Positions 25,581 through 36,200 of a DNA stretch of 64,000 bases are shown in pieces. Position 1 is the stretch's first letter. Each line of letters opens with the position of its first letter. A program made the translations under genes and the position numbers. Source of the stretch: Thermosporothrix hazakensis. GTDB lineage: Bacteria; Chloroflexota; Ktedonobacteria; Ktedonobacterales; Ktedonobacteraceae. Where the stretch lies: contig NZ_QKUF01000016.1 in the NCBI RefSeq assembly GCF_003253565.1, positions 1-64,000 on the forward strand, given 5' to 3'. Below the pieces are notes generated by a model, which made no database searches, was not told where the DNA came from, and saw only the letters and a list, made by a program, of their open reading frames with translations.

Positions 25581-25982
25581 ATGGAGATCAAACGAAGCGG
25601 CTCGCAACCATCTGGCAAAGGGCCGGCTGAATACTTTACTGGCGTGGTTCGCCTTGATCCCCTTTTCGAGGCTCCCAATCCGGCACGTGTATCCGGGGCC
25701 AGTGTGACCTTCGAGCCCGGTGCGCGAACGGCCTGGCATACGCATCCACTCGGTCAGACGCTGATTGTGACGGCTGGCTCCGGTCGGGTACAACGCGAGG
25801 GGGGGCCGATTGAAGAGATTCATCCGGGAGACGTGATCTGGTTTCCACCGGGAGAGAAACATTGGCATGGGGCTGCACCTACGACCGCCATGACACATAT
25901 CGCTATTCAGGAGCGGCTCGACGGCAAAACGGTTGAGTGGATGGAACCGGTAAGCGACGAGCAATATCGGGGCGAAGCGTAG
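25581..25982 (+). CDS. Cupin-domain protein
   Basis: 133 residues. Single cupin with metal-binding motif 1 at [20 protein letters not shown] and motif 2 at [18 protein letters not shown] at 25581 is preferred over 25572, as AAGGAG is ten bases before the former but only one base before the latter. First gene of the rightward redox locus. Homologues often accompany carboxymuconolactone decarboxylase-like genes, one of which lies at 27884. Enzymatic activity unknown. Confidence 0.8.
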   Translation: MEIKRSGSQPSGKGPAEYFTGVVRLDPLFEAPNPARVSGASVTFEPGARTAWHTHPLGQTLIVTAGSGRVQREGGPIEEIHPGDVIWFPPGEKHWHGAAPTTAMTHIAIQERLDGKTVEWMEPVSDEQYRGEA

Positions 25983-26180
25983 AGGTAGGATCTGCCATAT
26001 GAGAAGCTCCCGGCGATCGCTTCTCTCGCCTGCTCTCCTGGCTGTTCGCAATGGATGGGGCCTCTGTAGCAAAGGGGGTGATGCTCGCCAGTACCGTGTA
26101 GCGGGCATTCTGAAGGAGAAGCAGTATGAGAGGAGCCCCAATTGATAAAGATGTTATTGTGTCCGGAAGGAGGTTCTGCT

Positions 26181-26564
26181 ATGACAAACTGGATACCCGA
26201 AGAGCTTGAACACATTGGTGCGGCGGATGAACTGCAACTCGCGACTTTCAAGCAGGATGGAACATTGAGAAAGCCCGTCACTATCTGGGTCGTTCGAGTG
26301 GGTGGTGATCTGTATGTGCGGGCGTATCGGGGGCGTGAAACAGCCTGGTTCCGTCACCTCCAGCGGCGGCCCGAGGGGCGGGTTGAGGCTGGGGGCGTCA
26401 CAAAGAATGTGATATGTATAGATGCGAGCCGTGATAAGAAACTTAATACTGCGATAGATGTAGCGTATCAAGCGAAATACAGGCGCTACAGTGCGACCTA
26501 TGTTGACCCGATGGTTGCTCCACAAGCGCGTGAGACCACATTGAGATTGATGCCGTCTGTGTAA
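26181..26564 (+). CDS. DUF2255-like protein
   Basis: 127 residues from ATG at 26181, seven bases after AAGGAGG. The pattern WIPEELEHIGAADELQLATF followed by RKPVTIWVVRVGGDLYVRAY resembles DUF2255, a small domain related to split-barrel flavin-binding proteins. A cofactor role (F420 or FMN) is plausible but not shown. It lies between the cupin and aldo/keto reductase genes and is probably cotranscribed with the latter (27 bp gap). Confidence 0.7.
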   Translation: MTNWIPEELEHIGAADELQLATFKQDGTLRKPVTIWVVRVGGDLYVRAYRGRETAWFRHLQRRPEGRVEAGGVTKNVICIDASRDKKLNTAIDVAYQAKYRRYSATYVDPMVAPQARETTLRLMPSV

Positions 26565-26591
26565 AGAAGCAGAATGAGAGGAAGTGCATAT

Positions 26592-27575
26592 ATGGAATAC
26601 ACGAAGCTTGGCAATACCGGGTTAGATGTGTCGCGTATCTGCCTGGGGTGCATGGGGTTCGGGGACGCAAACCGGTGGCTGCATCAGTGGGTGCTGGATG
26701 AAGAACAGAGCAGGCCGATTATCAGGAAAGCCCTGGAATTGGGGATCAATTTTTTCGATACGGCGAACGTCTATTCGATCGGCAGAAGTGAGGAGATTCT
26801 AGGGCGCGCCTTGAAGGATTTCGCCAATCGGGATGAGGTCGTCATTGCCACCAAAGTACACGGCAAAATGCATGACGGTCCCAATGGTGCCGGACTGTCG
26901 CGCAAGGCAATTCTCAGCGAGATTGATCACAGCCTCAAACGACTTGGAACCGATTATGTAGACCTCTACCAGATTCATCGCTGGGATTACCAGACTCCCA
27001 TTGAGGAGACGATGGAAGCGCTACATGACGTGGTGAAGGCTGGTAAAGCTCGCTATATCGGAGCTTCTGCTATGTTCGCCTGGCAGTTCCAGAAAGCACT
27101 GTATGTTGCCGAGAAGCATGGGTGGACTCGCTTCGTCTCGATGCAGAATCACCTCAACCTCATCTACCGTGAAGAGGAGCGAGAAATGCTGCCGCTGTGC
27201 CGCGAGGAAAAGATTGGAGTGATCCCGTATAGCCCTCTGGCGTCTGGCAGGTTGACACGTGATTGGTCGGGGACAAGTACGCTTCGTTCCCAAACCGATC
27301 AGATCGCGAAAAGCAAGTACGATGCGACCGCCCAAACCGATCAACAGGTTGTTTCGCGGGTGGCAGACATCGCGGAGAAACGGGGGGTTCCGCGCGTGCA
27401 TATTGCGCTTGCCTGGTTATTGCAGAAACAGCCAGTAACGGCCCCGATCATCGGAGCAACCAGGATCTCACATCTGGAGGATGCCGTTGGAGCGCTCGAT
27501 GTCCACCTGAGCGGGGAAGAGGTTGCCTTTCTGGAAGATCCGTATGTGCCGCATTCTATCGTCGGTCATCAATAG
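26592..27575 (+). CDS. Aldo/keto reductase
   Basis: 327 residues, TIM-barrel NADPH-dependent oxidoreductase. The catalytic tetrad is visible: Asp in NFFDTANVY, the Tyr of that motif, Lys in VIATKVHG and His in YQIHRWD. The C-terminal GATRISHLEDAVGAL forms the NADP phosphate-binding loop. Reduces aldehydes or ketones to alcohols. GAGAGGAAG precedes ATG 26592. The neighbouring AraC regulator and alcohol dehydrogenase suggest a carbonyl detoxification function. Confidence 0.88.
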   Translation: MEYTKLGNTGLDVSRICLGCMGFGDANRWLHQWVLDEEQSRPIIRKALELGINFFDTANVYSIGRSEEILGRALKDFANRDEVVIATKVHGKMHDGPNGAGLSRKAILSEIDHSLKRLGTDYVDLYQIHRWDYQTPIEETMEALHDVVKAGKARYIGASAMFAWQFQKALYVAEKHGWTRFVSMQNHLNLIYREEEREMLPLCREEKIGVIPYSPLASGRLTRDWSGTSTLRSQTDQIAKSKYDATAQTDQQVVSRVADIAEKRGVPRVHIALAWLLQKQPVTAPIIGATRISHLEDAVGALDVHLSGEEVAFLEDPYVPHSIVGHQ

Positions 27576-27883
27576 AACAGAAACACCAGTCTAATCGTTA
27601 CCTTTTTCATGGGCGGTACGTGAGTCGTAGAGGGTTTTTTAATGGCTTACTATGGAGAAGATAACGACTGGACTTCAGAAGGAAGAGTCTACCGCGGGCA
27701 AGCGATAGGTCTGGCATTGTGCGGTGACTGGCGGTGCTGAGGCCCTCTTGAGGAGAAGCGGCCAGGGAGCATCTGGTGTGAGCAGAGGGCGAAACACTCC
27801 ATCTCCAATCCTGCTCTCCCGCGTAGAGCTATACTCAAAAGCATGAGTAAATCGACTGATGAAGCAGAAAGGATAAAAGGATA
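27576..27883. other. Intergenic stretch in redox locus
   Basis: 308 bp between aldo/keto reductase and CMD genes. It holds a 32-codon frame from ATG at 27642 (MAYYGEDNDWTSEG...) with no ribosome binding site, too short to call. No clear promoter or terminator was identified. Confidence 0.35.
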
Positions 27884-28210
27884 ATGACAGCAAATAAGGA
27901 ACCTTCGGGCGCCGAAAAGATGTTCGGGGATTTTGCGCCTGCTCTGGTGGAGTACACGGACGGGGTTTTGTTCGGGCAGGTCTGGAAGCGTCGGGAACTT
28001 TCACCGAGAGATCGTAGCCTCATTACAGTCGCAAGCCTGGTGACCAGCGGAAGCACAGAGCAACTCGTCCACCATCTTGGACTTGCGATAGAGAACGGTG
28101 CGAGTGAACAGGAACTCATCGAGGTCATCACTCACCTTGCCTTCTATGCTGGCTGGCCCAAAGCCATGTCTGCGATGGCTGTTGCCAGGAAGGTCTTTCG
28201 TAGCAGCTAA
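27884..28210 (+). CDS. Carboxymuconolactone decarboxylase-like protein
   Basis: 108 residues, all-helical CMD domain (LSPRDRSLITVASLV ... HLGLAIENGASEQELIEVI ... AFYAGWPKAMSAM). The CxxC pair of AhpD-type peroxidases is absent, so it belongs to the decarboxylase-like rather than the thiol-peroxidase branch. Many such proteins are found with AraC regulators, cupins and alcohol dehydrogenases, as here. AAAAGGATA precedes the ATG. Reaction unknown. Confidence 0.8.
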   Translation: MTANKEPSGAEKMFGDFAPALVEYTDGVLFGQVWKRRELSPRDRSLITVASLVTSGSTEQLVHHLGLAIENGASEQELIEVITHLAFYAGWPKAMSAMAVARKVFRSS

Positions 28211-28266
28211 CTGGACGCTTATCCCCACCCTGTGCTGATGAGCGTCGTTTATGGAGGAGATGTGTC

Positions 28267-29292
28267 ATGCGAGGAACGTTGCTTTATGGTCCTCGGGATG
28301 TGCGCTTCGAGGAGCGCGAAGACCCGAAGATCATCGAACCAACAGATGCAATTATCCGGATAGTAGCGACCTGCGTGTGTGGGTCCGATCTGTGGCCCTA
28401 TCGTGGTCTTGAGCCGTTTAGCCAGCCTCAGCCAATGGGGCACGAGTACGTTGGTGTTGTCGAGGACGTTGGTTCCGAGGTCAAAAACATCAAGGCAGGT
28501 GATTTCGTTGTTGGCTCGTTTGCTACCTCCGACAACACCTGCGAGATTTGCAGGGCGGGCTATCAGTCTCGCTGTGTCCATGGCGAGTTCGTGTCGCAGA
28601 CGATCGGCACACAAGCCGAGCTGGCCCGTATTCCGCTGGCTGATGGCACCCTGGTTGCCACGCCGGGCAGGCCTGATGAGAACTTGATCCCATCACTGCT
28701 GGCCGCCTCCGACGTGCTCGGGACCGGTTGGTTTGGAGCCGTTGCCGCCGATGTGGGGCCGGGTAAGACCGTGGTGGTCATTGGTGATGGAGCTGTCGGG
28801 TTGCTTGCCGTGCTCGCGTCCAAACAGTTGGGCGCTGAGCGGATCATTGCGATGAGTCGCCATCCGAAACGCCAGGAGCTGGCCCGCGAGTTCGGCGCGA
28901 CCGAGATCGTCACTGAACGTGGTGATGCGGGTGTGGAGAAGATCAAGGAACTTACCGACGGACTCGGTGCACATTCTGTCATCGAGGCGGTGGGCACACA
29001 GGAGGCGATGCTGCAAGCGATCCGCTCCACGCGGCCCGGGGGCTCTGTTGGATATGTCGGCGTCTCCCATGATGTAAAGCTGGATGGAGATGAGTTGTTC
29101 TTCTCAGAGATCCATCTGCATGGTGGCCCAGCTCCGGTGCGCCGCTTCCTGCCGGACCTCATTGACCGAATCTGGAAGAGGCAAATCAATCCCGGCAAGG
29201 TGTTTGATATGCAGTTGCCTCTGGCGCAAGTTGCTGAGGCTTACCGTGCGATGGACGAGCGTCGAGCCATCAAGGCGCTGCTCTGGCCGTGA
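28267..29292 (+). CDS. Zinc-dependent alcohol dehydrogenase
   Basis: 341 residues, medium-chain dehydrogenase. Catalytic zinc ligands are expected at CVCGSD and GHEYVG near residues 38 and 61. The structural-zinc lobe retains only three cysteines (CEICRAGYQSRC), the first position being Asn. NAD(P) fingerprint: VVVIGDGAVGLLAV. Interconverts alcohols and aldehydes/ketones; the substrate is unknown. GGAGGAG stands before the ATG. Last gene of the redox locus governed, by position, by the AraC regulator at 24470. Confidence 0.87.
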   Translation: MRGTLLYGPRDVRFEEREDPKIIEPTDAIIRIVATCVCGSDLWPYRGLEPFSQPQPMGHEYVGVVEDVGSEVKNIKAGDFVVGSFATSDNTCEICRAGYQSRCVHGEFVSQTIGTQAELARIPLADGTLVATPGRPDENLIPSLLAASDVLGTGWFGAVAADVGPGKTVVVIGDGAVGLLAVLASKQLGAERIIAMSRHPKRQELAREFGATEIVTERGDAGVEKIKELTDGLGAHSVIEAVGTQEAMLQAIRSTRPGGSVGYVGVSHDVKLDGDELFFSEIHLHGGPAPVRRFLPDLIDRIWKRQINPGKVFDMQLPLAQVAEAYRAMDERRAIKALLWP

Positions 29293-30298
29293 CGCCGACG
29301 CACTGGCTATCGTTTTCGTACATATCCTGGTCGTGATTGGCGTACGCCTACCTGTTTCCCCGGTTGCTGTTACCACTAACAATGGAGATGGATCTTCATC
29401 GCGCGCTCTCTCTCGTATGAGGAGCTACATTGATCGCGCTCTATTCCCGGATCATGGGATTGGCCGATCGCTGAATGTGCATCAGAGAGAGGAACAGCGA
29501 AAAACGGGCGTACGCCTATCGCAGGGAGGCCGTCACGATGAGACTGAGCAACAGACGAGGCTCCCGTCTTGCTGCTCAGCACCGAGGAAGTGAGTGTAGG
29601 TGTTGCTGCGATAGGTAGGAATCTGCTGACTCCAATGCTGTTCTTTGCTCTTCGCGATAGACTCCAGATAGGCGAAAGAGTAAGTCCCCTTCATCCATAT
29701 ACTGCTCTGGGAAGCGGGACGGGCTGATTTTGCGTGCGTCTCTTCGGGAACCAGTGGGGGCTGTCTCCTTCTTCCGGTTTTCAGAATAGATGAGCAGCCC
29801 ACCGCTTCTTGTCGTTGTCTCGCTTTTAGCGATTGTTGGTATCCCCCTTCCTGAAGGCAGAGGCTTTTTAGCCCGTTTTTGAAGATCATTTTCGAGGTGT
29901 TCCTGTGTGTCTGGTACGGCTGCATATCGTGGAAAGGCCAGGGCGCCCATCATCTGGCTATGAACGCGAAACGGAAGCGAGATACCGGAAAAACAGGTAA
30001 ATAGACAGGGTTGCTTATTGGCTCTGCTGGTCTGGATGATAACAGAGCGGTATCACGCTGGATGACTGAAGGCATTGGACATCGTTTGTGGCCCATACAC
30101 ATCAGATCTGCTTTTGAATGATATTCGGGCTTTTTCTTTGAGCCGCCGGGTAAGGGCAGGAGGCTCGATCACGAAGTGATGCGCACAGGAACACTGCCGG
30201 CAAGAGGTCCCTGTGCGCTTTGGTCCCGATTCGGATGTGAGCGTCAAGGAAGAGATAGCCTGTAATCTCAAGAGCACCTTTTCTCTGGAGCGGGAACG
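29293..30298. other. 1-kb gap between redox locus and biosynthetic cluster
   Basis: No intact gene recognised. Several minus-strand frames of 70-130 codons exist (29533-29925, 29576-29953, 30053-30277), but they overlap in different registers and lack ribosome binding sites or known motifs. It probably contains decayed sequence and the 3' end of the biosynthetic transcript, including the hairpin at 30181-30218. Confidence 0.4.
30181..30218 (-). terminator. Long hairpin after the PKS gene, possible terminator
   Basis: 12-bp stem GCGCACAGGAAC / GTCCCTGTGCGC (one G-U pair) with a 14-nt loop, about 80 bp after the last stop codon of the biosynthetic operon. There is no T-tract on the minus strand, so it may stabilise the mRNA 3' end rather than terminate alone. 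Confidence 0.35.
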
Positions 30299-33200
30299 CT
30301 ATTCAAGGTCAGCTAGCTCCTGAAGTAGGAGTGTTTCTACCTCCTCATCTGAGAGGTGGCTGATCTGCTCCTCATCTATTGTTGAGGGGCTCTGTTCCTC
30401 TGGCTTCACACTCCCTTCTGATGGTGAAGGCGTCGCTTCCTTTTCTGCCAGCAGAAGAGTATGCAGGTGTTGCGCCAGTGATGCAATGGTCGGATAATTG
30501 AAAATGAGTGTTCCTGGCAGGGGAAGGTGCAGTATATCTGCCAGACTATTCTTGAGTTCAAGTGCCATAAGCGAGTCAATCCCAAGCGTACGTAACGAAA
30601 CTGCTCTACCGAGCCGGTTCCCATCCAGATGAAGAATCTTCGTGACCTGCTCACGAATAAGTGTTTCCAGAATATGGACGGCTCGCGCCCCTGTAGAGGC
30701 TAACAGGACGTCTCGCACTCCTGGCTCTTCCGGATCTGGTTGCTTGCCCTGGCTCAAAAGCAACTGGAAAAGAGGGTGATGATGGCCGCTGTCCCATTTC
30801 TGCACATCGAGAGGCATAACAATGGCCTGGATCGGTTTTTGCTCGAGCAGATACCTCAAGATTTGCAATCCTTCCTCGGGGAGGATACTTCCAAGTCCCT
30901 GCTGCGCAAGCCTTTCGCCCCGTCTCTTTTCCGCGGCTGCCAGACCAATGTGGGCCCAGGGGCCCCAGTTGATGGAGAGTGCAGGTAAACCACGAGCCCT
31001 TCTGTAATGAGCCAGAGCGTCAAGAAAGCTATTTGCTGCTGTATAGTTCCCCTGACCGGGAGAACCCAGAACAGAGGTTACTGAAGAACAGAGTACGAAG
31101 AAATCTAATGTCAGATGGTGGGTCTGCTGATGAAGTAACCAGCTCCCCGCTACTTTCGGACCCATCACATGAGTGAAATGGTCAGGGGTCAGGCCAGAGA
31201 GCGTCTGATCCTCAAGTAAACCGGCAGCATGGATTATGCCACGTAGTGGTGGCGCATGTTGTTGTATCTGCTGGAAGAGTGCGCTAACTTCCTTCTCGAC
31301 CGTGATATCGGTCTGAATGGGCTGAATCCGCCCACCTACAGCTTCGGCCTCGGTTAGAAGCGCTGCTGGTACTTCTGTCTGTGCGGCACTTCTACTGGCC
31401 AGAATAATGGTGCGTGCCCCCTCTTTGAGCATCCAGGAAGCAAAGGCCAGGCCCAGTCCTCCGGTGCCTCCCGTGATTAAGTAGCTGGCATCTGCCCGGA
31501 ACAGTTTCTGTGGGAGCGGGCTGATCATAACATCTTTATTCTGGAAAGTGAGCACAAATTTGCCGATATGCTTTCCCCGGGCCATTTCGCGGAAGCCATC
31601 GGTAGCCCGACTGATGGGTATAGCACGATAAGGCAAAGGATGCAATTGCTTTTCCTCAACGAGCCGCTTCAGTTCCAGCAAGAGCGAACGGACAGAAAGG
31701 GGCTTTTCGCGCCAGAGCCGTTCCATATCGACAACAAAAAATGCCTTGTTCTCCTTCAGAGTGCTCAAGTTCAGGTTCATGTCCTGATACACATCGCGCT
31801 TGCCCAGTTCGAGAAAACGTCCATTTGGAGCAAGGAGCGAGAGGCTGGCAGAAAGAAAATCTCCGGCCAGAGAATTGAATACAACGTCTACCCCCTGACC
31901 ACCTGTTATCTCCCTTACCTCGTTGACGAAAGAAAGGGAGCGAGAATCCAGGATATGACGAATACCCAGTGATTGCAGGTAGGAGTGCTTTTCAGCACTA
32001 CTGGCAGTCGCGAGGATCTCTGCTCCCGCTAACTGTGCGAGTTGAACGGCTGCTAATCCTACGCCTCCCGCTGCTGAATGAATCAGGATACGCTCATCTG
32101 CCTGGAGTCTGGCAAGCACGTTTAACGCATAGAAGGCTGTAATAAAGGCGACAGGTAGGGTAGCCGCTTCTTCCGGGAGAAGATGGGCGGGTTTGGGAAT
32201 GACAAGCCGCGCATCAGCGAGTGCATGTGTACCGAAACAATGTTTGGCTACAGCCAGCACCTCGTCACCGGGTTGAATCTCGGTTACATGCTCTCCAACT
32301 GCGACAACTCGTCCTACACATTCATCACCCAGGGTATGGGCCCCGGTATCGGGATACAGACCAAGAGCCTTTAGCACGTCGCGGAAATTCAGCCCTGCAA
32401 CCAGCACTTCAATTTCTACTTCCTGCGGGCCCGGCTTCTGTCGGCGGGTTTCGTGCAACGCTAACCCGTCAAGCGTTCCCTCTTTGGTCTGAACGAGCAT
32501 AAATGGACGTCCATCTGCTCTGATGGGTTGCTGTGGGCTGGCTGTATTTGCGCTTAGTTGAAGGCGTGGCACATATACTGTATCCTCGCGAATAGCGTAT
32601 TCATCCTCAGAGGCATTGAAGAGGAGAAGATTGCTGCATAGCTCAAGCTTTGCATTGTTGCCGAGATCAATAAGGCTGGCCCGTAAATTCGGGTACTCCA
32701 GGCGAATCGTGCGGGTCAAACCCCAGGTGCATGCCTGAGCCAGGGCGTTTCCGGAATCTGATGGCAGAAGAGGAACGCCTTGCGATAAAACCCAGAGACG
32801 GGGTGTGGATGCCAGAGAAAGCGTATGCAATGCTTGAATCAGGAAAAGGAGACTCAGGTAGCTACTCTGTGTTGTTTCGTCTGAAGCATCGATACAGGCG
32901 TGAATAATGCCACTCCATTGCTCCTGAGTAACGAACTCTGCCAGGAGATCCCGGTAGGCGGCGGGGTTCTCACCTGCAAGCTGGAGGTGTTCTGTCAGCG
33001 ATACAATATGGCACTGTTCTCCCTGTGCTTCCAGATGTGTACACAGTTGTCTACTCACTGCGCTGTTATCTGCCAGAAGCAGCCACTTCCCGGCAGGCAA
33101 CGCTGAAGGAGGAGAGGGTGTAAACGGGTGCCACTCAAGATTATACAGCAACCCCAGAGGAATATGTTTCTGCATCCCTTGAATTCGCTGGAAGCTGACA

Positions 33201-36200
33201 TTTTTCATTTCAAGGAGCGGTTGCCGGTGGACATCATAGAACGTAATATCGCCTTTCTCCGTATCAGAGGTGGCCCCATCGTGGCGGGCGGCATGGTTTG
33301 TATGGTTGCTGGAGTGTACCCGGCACCAATGCGGTAGACTATCGGTCCGATAGATGTGTATGTGCTCAAAGCTCACAGGGAGATATGTGGCGTCATCAGA
33401 AGCTTTCAGGAAGCTTGCAACTGCGAGCTGCAACCCTGCATCGAGTAAGGCCGGGTGAGGAGAAGCGGTTTGTGACTCCTCGACAACGTGAAGCTCCGCG
33501 AGAGTAGACCGCTCACCTTGCCAGTACTGTTTTACTGTCTGGAAAGCAGGCCCGTAGAAGAGCTGATGTTTCTGTAGAAGATCGTAGAGTTTTTCTGCTG
33601 GCTGCGGATGAGAGCGTTGTGGTGTGAAAGGCTCAGATGAGGAGCTATGTTGTACTGTGACACGGATGTTTCCCTGTACATGGCAAACCCATTGCGCTCT
33701 TTCCTCACCCTTCCGACAACTGAGAAGCTTAAAGCTATAGCACTTCTCGCCTGTGGGTAACAGCAACAATTGAAGAGAGCGCGTCACTGCCTCAGATAGC
33801 AGGAGCGCTTCTTTGATCTCCATCTGCTCTATGCTATATGGTGTTGCCTGCGATAATGAGGCTAATGCTTCCATCACAAGCGTCAGATAGAACGTTGCTG
33901 GTAGTAGTGCCTTCTCTCGTACCCGATGATCCCGCAGATAGATGGGAAACTCGGGCGAAACCGGAATGTCCCAGTAGTGGCTTCTGGCTGGAAGCGCTCC
34001 CTCAAAATGCTGACCGAGCAAACCATGTTGTTTATGGCTCTGCTGCATAGATGCATTGGACGCGGGCAGAACATCACTGAACCAGAAGCGCTGACGCTGC
34101 CAGGGATAGGGCGGGAGGTGAACATGATTCCCTGCCTCGGGATAGAGCTGTTGCCAGTTGAGCTGGCAGCCCATGCTGTAAAGTGTGCCCAATGACCGGT
34201 AGAGCGCTGTTGGGTTCTCGCGATAGAAAGAGGGGATACTTGTGTGAGAGGTGCCTGTTGTTTCCCTCAACGAGGTAAGCAGAACAGGATGGGGACTGAT
34301 TTCAATGAAGATGGTGTTCTCAACCTGGTTCAAGCTCTGAACGGTCTGCGCAAAGAGTACCGGATTTCTTAGATTGTGAACCCAGTAATCTGCATCGAGT
34401 TCAGAGCCGAGGCAGCGGTTTCCTGTCACGGTTGAATAGAAAGGGATCTGAGCTGAACGTGGCCGAAGCGGGGCAAGCATTTGCCGCAAGTCCTCCCGGA
34501 GACTATCGACCTGTGGACTATGTGAGGCTGCGTCTACCTTGATAAACCGGCAGAAGACGCCTTTCTGCTGAAGCTGTTGAACAATGGTATTGAGTGCCGC
34601 TGTATCACCGGAGAGTATCGTTGTGCTTGGGCTGTTGCTGGCTGCAATTGCCACAAGGTCTTCATAGCCCTGTAAGGCCTGCCGCGCTCGCTCTATGCCG
34701 ACTTCGATCAAGGCCATTGCCCCTTTGCCGCTGATTCGGCGGAGCAGCTGGCTCCGTAAACAGATAATTCGGGCAGCGTCATCCAGCGTCAGAATGTTGC
34801 TACAGCAGGCCGCTGCGACTTCGCCCATGCTATGGCCGATAACAGCGGTTGGCTCGATGCCCCAGGAACGCCAGAGGGCAGCCAGAGCGTATTCTAGCGC
34901 GAAAAGAGTTGGCTGAACAATATCGATCGCCTGAGACGTGGGCTGTTCTGGCGGTGCCAGGCATTCAGCCAACAGCGAGAAGTGGCTGTATTTCTGGATA
35001 AAAGGCTCGCATGCTTCCATTGCTTGCTTAAATACTGGCTCTGTTTCCAGCAGATAACGCGCCATGCCGGGCCATTGTCCTCCCTGGCCGGGAAAGACAA
35101 AAACAATTCCAGAGGGTGTAGTCTGTTCATCCTGCTCAAGAGGCTGTTGGGCAAGCTCAAGCAGAGCTGAGATCACATCTTCCTTTGTGGTTCCGGTGAT
35201 CAGTTGGCGATAAGCATGCTGTGTCCTTCTCCGGCTTGCTGTATAACAGAAATCAGCGAGGGAGAGCGCGGTATCCTCCGTTAGCCATTGCGCCCACTGC
35301 CTTGCAACCTCTGAAACAGCCTGCGAGGAATGTGCGGTGACGGGTAAAAAGAACCGTCGAGACCGCTGCTCTATCGGTGGGGAAACAGGTGCTTCTGCCA
35401 GAACCGCATGTGCATTTGTACCGGTCACGCCAAAAGAGTTGACGCCCGCGATGCGACGCTGTCCCGTCCATGGGATGGGCGATGTTGAAATGCGAAGTGG
35501 CAAATCTTCCCAGGGAAGGGCAGAAGTTGGCTGTTGATGGTGCAAACTGGGTGGAATGATTCCATGCTTCAGACTGAGCGCTGCTTTGATAATGCCTGCG
35601 ATTCCGGAAGCGGCTTCAGTGTGGCCGATATTTGTCTTGATGGAGCCGATATAACAGGGCTGTTCTGGCTTGCGGCCATCGGCCAGAAACAGGCCCAGGG
35701 CCTGTAACTCGGTCGCATCGCCAACGCTTGTCCCGGTGCCGTGTGCCTCCACATATTGGACTTCGGCAGGAGAGACCCCTGCTGCACGATAGGCTTCACG
35801 TAATAACTCCTGCTGCGCCTGGACTCCGGGAGCAACCAGTGAGTGACCGCGTTGTCCATCGTTGTTTATGGCACTGCCCAGTATCACGGCATAGATGTCA
35901 TCTCTGTCTGCAAGCGCAGCCGAAAGGGGTTTAAGCAGCACCATACCCGCACCCTCGCTCCGCACATACCCATCTGCTCTCGCGTCACCAAACTTACAGT
36001 GTCCATCAGGTGAGAGCATTCTGGAACGAGAATAGCCGATGGTAATATGTGGCTGCAAGATTACATTGACTCCGCCCGCAAGTGCCATTGCACACTCACC
36101 GTTACGCAACGCCTGACAGGCTAGATGAACTGCGACCAGCGAAGAAGAGCAGGCGGTATCGATAGCCATACTGGGTCCCTGTAAGTTCAGCGCATAGGAG

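Noticed and set aside
29533-29953. Overlapping 125-130-codon minus-strand frames
   Set aside because: Two frames compete over the same DNA, neither has a start signal or a recognisable motif; listed only as gap content.
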